Shown: one piece after another, positions 57,501-64,000 of the stretch
Numbering within the stretch: the first letter of the stretch is position 1
Layout of the letters: every line of letters begins with the position of its first letter
From: Holacanthus passer
Lineage: Eukaryota > Chordata > Actinopteri > Pomacanthidae
Reading direction: 5' to 3'
NCBI GenBank assembly: GCA_025331565.1
Contig: JAFREQ010000008.1
Coordinates: forward strand, 4,030,001-4,094,000
Length of the DNA stretch: 64,000 nt
Translations under genes and position numbers: made by a program
Notes under the pieces: generated by a model
Database searches by the model: none
Seen by the model: only the letters and a program-made list of their open reading frames with translations
What the model was told of the DNA's origin: nothing

Positions 57501-59878
57501 TCCTGTGCGTGCGAGGTGTATCAAAAAGAAACTAGCTTCAGACGACTCACCAAGCTGTTTTAATTTAACTTAAACACTGTTGTATCACTTAAACACAGCA
57601 GTAGTTTCCTGACTGATTGTTTCTATTCTACAGTCAGTCTCCATATGTGCAGAAGTGGAGCAAACACTTCATCTGTTTAAGTCCAGACAACTGAATGACT
57701 GACCTGCCCCTCTATTAAAAATGAAAACTCTTATGAGGCGTGTCACTGTAATTGTCTTGACCCTTCTTTCCTTTTCCCATCTTCCCCTGTGTTTCATTAT
57801 TAGAGAGTTATACTGAAAAGCAATAACGCTGAGAAACAATATTAATTGGGGTAGAATAGGGAGTAGGCTTCCTGGAGGCAATGAAGTCGAACGTGGGTGA
57901 GTGTGATAGCTTTCACAGCATTGCGTTTGAAGGCTACATTCAATTATGGGCTACTTGTCAGACGGAATAAATCATTCAGCAACTGTAATGCATAATGCAG
58001 TCAAACAAAACTTTACTGCGAAAAATATTCCCACGCTGTACAGCTAATGACCGTGGTGGTTTGGTGAGGTTGCCTTATCATCAAATGTCAAAGCCCATCA
58101 TTGTTGAGAAAGATTTTTAAAAAGTAAACAGGAAGCGGCATAAACAAAATAAGACTTTACCAACAAGCTGTTAGGAGGAGATGATGCTGATGCTCGCCAG
58201 CGCCATGGACTGAATTGTAATTTATAGACAGTGTTGAGCTTTTTAAAGCAAATGCTTGACAGTACAAGGTCACACCCTGATTTGTCAGTGACCAGTGGAG
58301 TGACAAAAAAACGTGGCCTTTCCTCAACATGTGAGCTGATGTGGAAAAAAATGACCCACCGCATAATACAGGTTGACCGTGTCACTGACTCCATGAAGGA
58401 ATAATTCGTCAAAGCGTTAGTTTAAAAATATATCATGGTTTTACATGAAAATCGTGTGAAAACGTTGACCTCGTTTTGCAGGAAAAAAAAATTCTATTAG
58501 GGCATAGTACTTTTTTTGAAATGGATTATACCCTGGGTACTTCCAGGAAATGTACCTCAAAAAAGCTCTGCCACGTCTTATTTAAACTGACAGGTAGGTC
58601 TGAGGGCAACTGTCCCCTCAAGGACAAACATCCAGCATCTAAACCTGGAAAGCTAAGCTGCTGTAAAAGCAGAATGTCACACACAGCAACAGCTTGTTTA
58701 CAAAGGTAAACCAAAGATCATCACAGTGAGGGGAGTGCAAACTAAAGGGATTAAATTTAAGGACGAGCTTGTGGGCGTTGAGATTTGTACACTGTTTTCT
58801 TTTTTCATCTTCACACTTTGGCATGTTTTTGCATTTTAGATCTGTCAAAAAACACATCTCTTAAAATGTGTTATTCCAAGGGTTGTGACACAGAGACGGA
58901 AAAAGATGACTTGAATACACAAACTAAAACTTTGCTCACAACAAGTTGGGAGTTTTCAAAGCTGTTGCTGGCGTTGCTGTGTCATCAGTTGGGGGAATTA
59001 TTCATTCTGGCTCAGCTCAAAATATGCTTACCATCTGTTCCATTTTATTCCAGCGCCCGCCTCATGTTTAATGTATCTGTGCTAATGGCATCATCTATGT
59101 ACAGTACAATGGCTATCTCTACATCAGGAAATCAGCGAGAGCAATGAAGGAGGGAGACCTTGCCTGTATGAATGCCTTCAAAACAACCTTTTATCTGAAT
59201 CATTTGCTCCATCACCTCTAAGCTTGACAATAACCACGACTAATCGTCTCTCTAAAATACATTACATAAATTAAAGGCTATTACAATGTCGCCACTTTAC
59301 CATCTAAGTAACACATTATCAAACACACGTTAGTAACATATCAGTAATCTGACCACGCTGCAGCAACATTTATGATCTATTTAAATCCTCTGCAAGGCAG
59401 GTCAAGTGTGACTTTCTCTAATATGATTATCCCCCTGAGAAATATACGAGGGACATATGGAAATGGAACATGCAATAGGCCTTTCAGGCGCATTTGTTCA
59501 TACGTACACTCAAACAACATAAATCATGCACATCAACACGTACACCCACGCACATACTGTACTGTAACACACCAAGTACATGTTCCTGCACATTTTATGA
59601 TAACAAATCAAACACAGAACAGAATTTCACAAACAAGCTGTCTCAAGAAGCTGCTTGTGTAGTTTTCTGAACAGGCTCTGACCTTCCTTTCCAAATTATT
59701 ACCATATAGGGAAATGGCTTTCAACAGAAGGATTATAAATTTTAAGTCCTTAAGGCCCGTCGCCCCAGGAACTGTGTATTAAAGATAAAACATGCAATGT
59801 CAAGAGGGAAGAGCCAAAAGCTTAAACAAAGTTTGTGGGGTCAGGATGATTTTAGCTTTACCTTTCACCTCATTCAAA

Positions 59879-60653
59879 CAGGGCCACTACTGATGATTAT
59901 TTTAGTGTTTTATAATTAATTTTCCACTTAATTGATTGATAATCAATCAGAAAATAGTTAAAAAATGCCCAATACAACTTCCCAAAGGTGAAAACAACTA
60001 CTTAGAATCACTTGTTTTGTCCAATCAATGGTTCAAAACCCAAAGATATCCAATTTGCAAAGGTATAAACAGAAAAAGGCTGCGGTGTCCTGGTGGCCAG
60101 GTGGTTAAGAGGTCCAAACTGTGTGAGAGCTGTACTATGTAATTGTAATGCTCCTGGTTCAATTGCTGCCATGTAGTACACCATTCCCTTACTTGTCCGT
60201 CTCTAATGACTCTTAATGAATCCTCATTCCTTTATTTACAGGGTCACTACATGTCTCAGTCAGGCACAGTGTTATTTTCAGAAAGAGTTGGGAGACTCTG
60301 CAGTGCCATCGCTATGAATGTCAGCTGTACTATACATCCGCATATACTGTATGTGCACAGGTTTTTAACAATGTAATGCAAATATGTGTTTATGAATGGA
60401 TAGAGGAGTGCTCCAGGGATATAGGAATCGTGTTGATAGGACATAATAATATTTTAATAAAGTATCAAACAAAACAATAATTTTAAGGATAAAATGTACT
60501 AAAAGAAAAAAGCAGCAAATCCTCTCTTTTAAGAGGCTGGAACCAGAGAATATTTGTCATTTTGCTTCCTAAATGATCGATTATCAAAATTGTTGCCAAT
60601 TAATTTTCTCTCTATCTACTAATTGAGTTCTCGACTAATCGTTTCAGCTCTAA
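59879..60653. mobile_element. AGGGCTGCAAC-type DNA element with both ends, split by an insertion
   Basis: The left half runs from AGGGCCACTACTGATGATTA to about 60072. The right half runs from about 60488 (AGCAGCAAATCCTCTCTTTT region) to CGTTTCAGCTCTAA at 60653. The outer ends are inverted copies (AGGGC-GC-ACT against AGTTG-type, here TTTCAGCTCT). The order of internal phrases (GTTCAAAACCCAAAGATATC on the left, AAGAGGCTGGAACCAGAGAA on the right) is what one intact copy would have, so about 400 bp between them was inserted later. Confidence 0.75.
60079..60220 (+). mobile_element. tRNA-derived SINE head
   Basis: GCTGCGGTGTCCTGGTGGCC, then AGGTGGTTAAGAGGTCC. Pol III A box TGGCCAGGTGG at 60094-60104 and B box GGTTCAATTGC at 60156-60166. 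This is a familiar fish tRNA-derived SINE. It is not a functional tRNA gene, since no cloverleaf can be closed around the boxes. Its 3' limit, and whether the rest of the insert (to about 60488) belongs to it, are unclear. Confidence 0.68.
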
Positions 60654-62989
60654 TTATATCTTTTCTGCTGTCACTGTTATTGGAGTAATACATGCACGTA
60701 TTATATAAATATCTGATACACCAGTGTCAGAAGAGCTATGGTACTTTATATATTTGCAAATGTTTGGCTTCAGACACGTAAAATCTTCTCTGTCGGCAGA
60801 TCCTCAGCAGGAGGAATTTCAAATGCACTCTGTGATGTGCCAAGCCAATCTTTCAATTTATCGTCTAATGATAGCCACTCTCATCAAAACATATTTGAAT
60901 ATGTGTATTTTCATTTGTGATCTGCTGCCGAGAAATGTTGGCTCTGGACCGGCAGCCTGTTGGGGCCTCATCAAATGGCTCTGGCTTTGAGAAAGATGAG
61001 AGAGTAGCATCGTCTTAATCTTTTGCTCCCAGAAAGGGCCTTCACTACTACCTTTAATCACCTCGCTGCGAATTCTCACTGCTGACTCATGCTTCCTCAT
61101 TTCATTTTATCCTTGCCCAAAGAGAGCCACACAGCCTTGAAAGTAACCACAGTGGACAGCTGAGGTGGCTCATTAACACCAGACATGTCCAGGTCCAGGA
61201 AATGTGCCTCCTAATGGCTTAATCAAGACATACTGCTCGGTCGCATTGCAAAGTGTGGCGCTGCGCATCTACTGTAACAGTTGGATCTGAAATTATTTAC
61301 GTATAAGAAACGTAATCCCCCCTCAAACAAAAGATATTTTACTTAATTCTGTTCATCAGATCATGGCAAGAACACAACAAACAACATCCAGTTGTTGCGT
61401 TGTGAACATGAATTAAAAGAAAATGTGTTTTGAGAATATTTGAGGGAAAACATTTCCTAATGCTGGAAGCCATATGCTCAGCCATTAGTCACAGGATTAC
61501 AGAAACCCTTGTAAAACTGTGGCTCCAAATGTGATATGGAGGGGGGCTAAACAAATTAAATATAGGCAGAGATTTGAAGAGAATCTTATCTCAGTGGGGT
61601 AATATCAGTGTCACATTTCTTCCCTGCAGTCACTGACGCTAAAGAGCGATTAAGCATGCAAGATGACTGTCGATTCAAAAGGAGAGAAAAAAAAACTGCA
61701 CTGCACACTCAGTTAACGTCCTTTATTATCCCAGACACTTAATAAGATGGCCCATTCACATACAGACAGTAATGTGCTGTGTGTCACCTACACTAAGATA
61801 AAGATTTAAGGATTTTTCCAAATTTTACCAGGTGCCTGTCTGTGGTTGCATTAAAAGAAATATGCCTGGTTTCATTCAGTGGGGCTTCTGGCAGTGGGCT
61901 GAACACTATGCAGCGGGGAGTCACAAGAGGACTGCAACAGACTGTCAGTCTGCTGTGAAGTCAGCCAGATGGGAGACAACATCTTCTTCACCTCGGGGAA
62001 AAGCACTGGATGGAAACAGGTGAAGAGAAAGAGAGAGCGAGAAGGAGAAAAAGGAGTGAAACAGAATTAGAGGAGGCTAACTCTGGGCCTGACACAAGGA
62101 TGCTGGATGCTGCAGTCAAGCGGCAATCACAGGTCCAGGTTAGCTATGGATGACGGGAGAGGAACTTTCAGTATGAGGCATGAATAAAACAAAACAATGT
62201 GAAGAGGTGAACACGATGCAGGGAAACATGTTGCACTCCTGAGAGGCTTCCTGCTGCATGCTGAGAAGCTGTAGACCCTAATATTTATACATGTCAAGTT
62301 AGTTAGAGATTATAGCAGCTGATACGACAAACCCCTGAAGAATAAATTTGTGCGAGGAGGCATGGGTCAGCGCGTTTGGAATAAATGTGCCGGGATTCTC
62401 AATATATCACCCAGGATTAAGGTAAGGTGATGGAGGTGAGGGGTTAGAGAGTAAAAACACAAAAACACATGGGCATACGTGCAGCAGTTCCGTGCCAAGA
62501 CCAAAGCTTTGAGGTCTACATATCAACCCACATGCAGACAGACTCCCTGCACGGTGATTCAGAGAGAGAGCTCAGTCGCAATTTCACAAGGCGTCCGGAG
62601 TCATGATCTCCTGTCCTGGAGAATATATACTGTCTGTCAGCCACATGATGAGCAGCCTTTATATAGGCCATAAATTTCACAGCTGGACTCAGGCAACAAC
62701 AATACATGTAATGCTGGGATTCATCACCTGCAAACAGATAACCTCTCTCAATTCCTGCTGCCCTCAGCTCACAGCTTTCGACTCCACTCCTGCCTTTTAT
62801 ACACTCCTATCATGAACCTGTGAACCTGCACTATTACACTGAGTTATTAGTTGAAATGTGCAGCACTTCTCTCCCAGAATAGACCTGATTGAGGCCGAAG
62901 CGTAGCTGCATTGTGTAACACCATGATGTATGCATCAGCCGGCTTCATCATGACAAGGAGGTCCCTCAGTGAAATTATCTGCACTTATT

Positions 62990-63180
62990 AAAACTGTCTA
63001 TCAGGAGTGTGCTACAGTTAATGAAATCGCCCGGGTCAAAGCCATTGTTGGGGCAATTCATTCAAAGCTGGGAGCGCTAGTCAGCATTTCCCCCCTCCTC
63101 ATTGTGTTAAATTCTTGCATCATGTTAATTCTCTTGTCATAGAAAGACATGCATGCAAAAGCCACGCTGTAAACTGCATT
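62990..63180. promoter_or_regulatory. Candidate conserved non-coding block
   Basis: Repeat-free stretch with CAAAGCCATTGTTGGGG (Sox-like), CAATTCATTC and CATCATGTTAATTCTC. No coding frame. Proposed from motif content only. Confidence 0.2.
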
Positions 63181-63880
63181 TTATCCTGTGAATGCACGCA
63201 GTTTACCGCCATACACTAAGAGAAGAACAGCAGCAGTTTCAAATGCACCATAAATCTTTTAACAAAGCTTACATGGAAATAGAAAAGCAGATTATTAAAG
63301 GCGCCCATGAGATGGGGAAGTACTGTACAGTACATTCAAGAGGCGTTGCTAGGAAACACTACTGCTGGGTGAGTCAATGAGCGAATCCACAGGCTCTGAG
63401 AGGAGCCACAATAGAAGAGACAGCCGAGCAGCCACACAATAATCTCAGTCCACATGGTCATTGCAATTATGCTAATTAATATCATCCTTACAGCCACTCC
63501 AATGAAAAGCGTTGCATTTCGCTCACATACCCACGCCACCCATTTCAATCAGAAAACTGGGGGCTCTGTGCAGGTTTCTCCAGCGAGGCAGAGCCGAGGC
63601 AAGAGCTGATGGAGTTACACACCCGTGAAGGTATAGATGAGGAAAGTTCAGAGGGAGATAAGAGAGAGAAGATGTGAGTGAGTTGCGGTAAAGGTCAGAG
63701 AATTGTCAGTAAAATGCTGACTTTCATTCTCCCTATTTGTGGGCAATTTGTAAAACTCGCCTCCCCTTTGATGGTCGCAGCGCGTTCGGATCAAACATAA
63801 TGCCTTCATAATTGTCATGTATGCTCAAAGGGAAAATGTCATATCACACAGATGTGCACACACATGCGAATGCACAGGTA

Positions 63881-63908
63881 AACACACACACACACACACA
63901 CACACACA
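63881..63908. repeat. (CA)14 microsatellite
   Basis: Uninterrupted CA units, followed by GAGAGA and a further short CA run to about 63926. Confidence 0.93.
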
Positions 63909-64000
63909 GAGAGACACACACACACCAGGTAGATCAGATAATGAGTCACCTATAATGAGGCACAGCTCTCCTGTCAGACGAGCTCTGTCAGGTGGAGAAG

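Larger units (their letters stand above)
49731..64000. other. Intergenic region downstream of kcnj3
   Basis: About 14 kb without a supported gene. Recognised: (CA)n tracts at 55205-55246 and 63881-63908, a SINE inside a DNA element at 59879-60653, and repeat-poor blocks at about 57240-57500 and 62990-63180 with homeodomain-, Sox- or GATA-like motifs. Open frames such as 50884-51255 on the minus strand and 58785-59147 match nothing I recognise. Confidence 0.65.

Noticed and set aside
60079..60166. Possible tRNA gene with A and B boxes
   Set aside because: No cloverleaf with paired acceptor stem. The boxes belong to a SINE.
1..64000. CRISPR array, operon or other prokaryotic system, or an endogenous viral gene
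   Set aside because: No direct-repeat/spacer pattern, no dense long open frames and no recognisable viral coding region. The window is typical vertebrate intron and intergenic DNA.

Overview
This is vertebrate nuclear DNA, almost certainly from a percomorph-type teleost. It is AT-leaning and CpG-poor, has long introns with GT/AG boundaries, and carries the interspersed repeats typical of such genomes: short inverted-repeat DNA elements, tRNA-derived SINEs, LINE 3' tails and (CA)n tracts. Two protein-coding genes lie head-to-tail on the + strand in the order galnt13 - kcnj3. From general knowledge this is the same order and orientation as the mammalian GALNT13-KCNJ3 neighbourhood. No prokaryotic features, CRISPR arrays or standalone RNA genes were seen.

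Region 1 (1 to about 18,460) is the 3' part of galnt13, a Golgi polypeptide N-acetylgalactosaminyltransferase that starts mucin-type O-glycosylation. The window enters it inside an intron. Six exons (1538-8807) encode the end of the catalytic domain and the first two repeats of the C-terminal ricin-type lectin domain. After that the gene can end in two ways: a proximal terminal exon (11467-11652) or the conventional distal one (16311-16451). The two encode homologous but different third lectin repeats and share splice phase, so they look like a duplicated, mutually exclusive pair. A 30-nt in-frame microexon candidate (9108-9137) precedes them. The distal 3' UTR holds a roughly 450-bp DNA element and two Pumilio-type motifs.

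Region 2 (about 18.5-26.6 kb) is intergenic. It holds several degraded DNA elements, one of them nested, and a few repeat-poor blocks that look like regulatory DNA.

Region 3 (about 26.6-49.7 kb) is the complete coding region of kcnj3 (GIRK1/Kir3.1), a G-protein-gated inward-rectifier potassium channel subunit, in three coding exons (27516-28193, 29443-29659, 47784-48379; 496 residues). Intron 1 has a three-copy tandem repeat of about 123 bp. The 18-kb intron 2 holds degraded repeats, a CpG-rich block and a dead IS630/Tc1-type transposase fragment.

Region 4 (about 49.7-64 kb) is intergenic downstream of kcnj3, with no convincing gene. It includes a DNA element split by a SINE insertion and long (CA)n tracts.

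The two genes have no direct pathway link. Both are expressed mainly in neural tissue in mammals (established knowledge), so shared long-range regulation is possible but not shown here. The most noteworthy signals are the alternative galnt13 C-termini and microexon, the (TG)19 tract that replaces the polypyrimidine tract at one galnt13 acceptor, and the five-fold LPxKL repeat in the GIRK1 tail.
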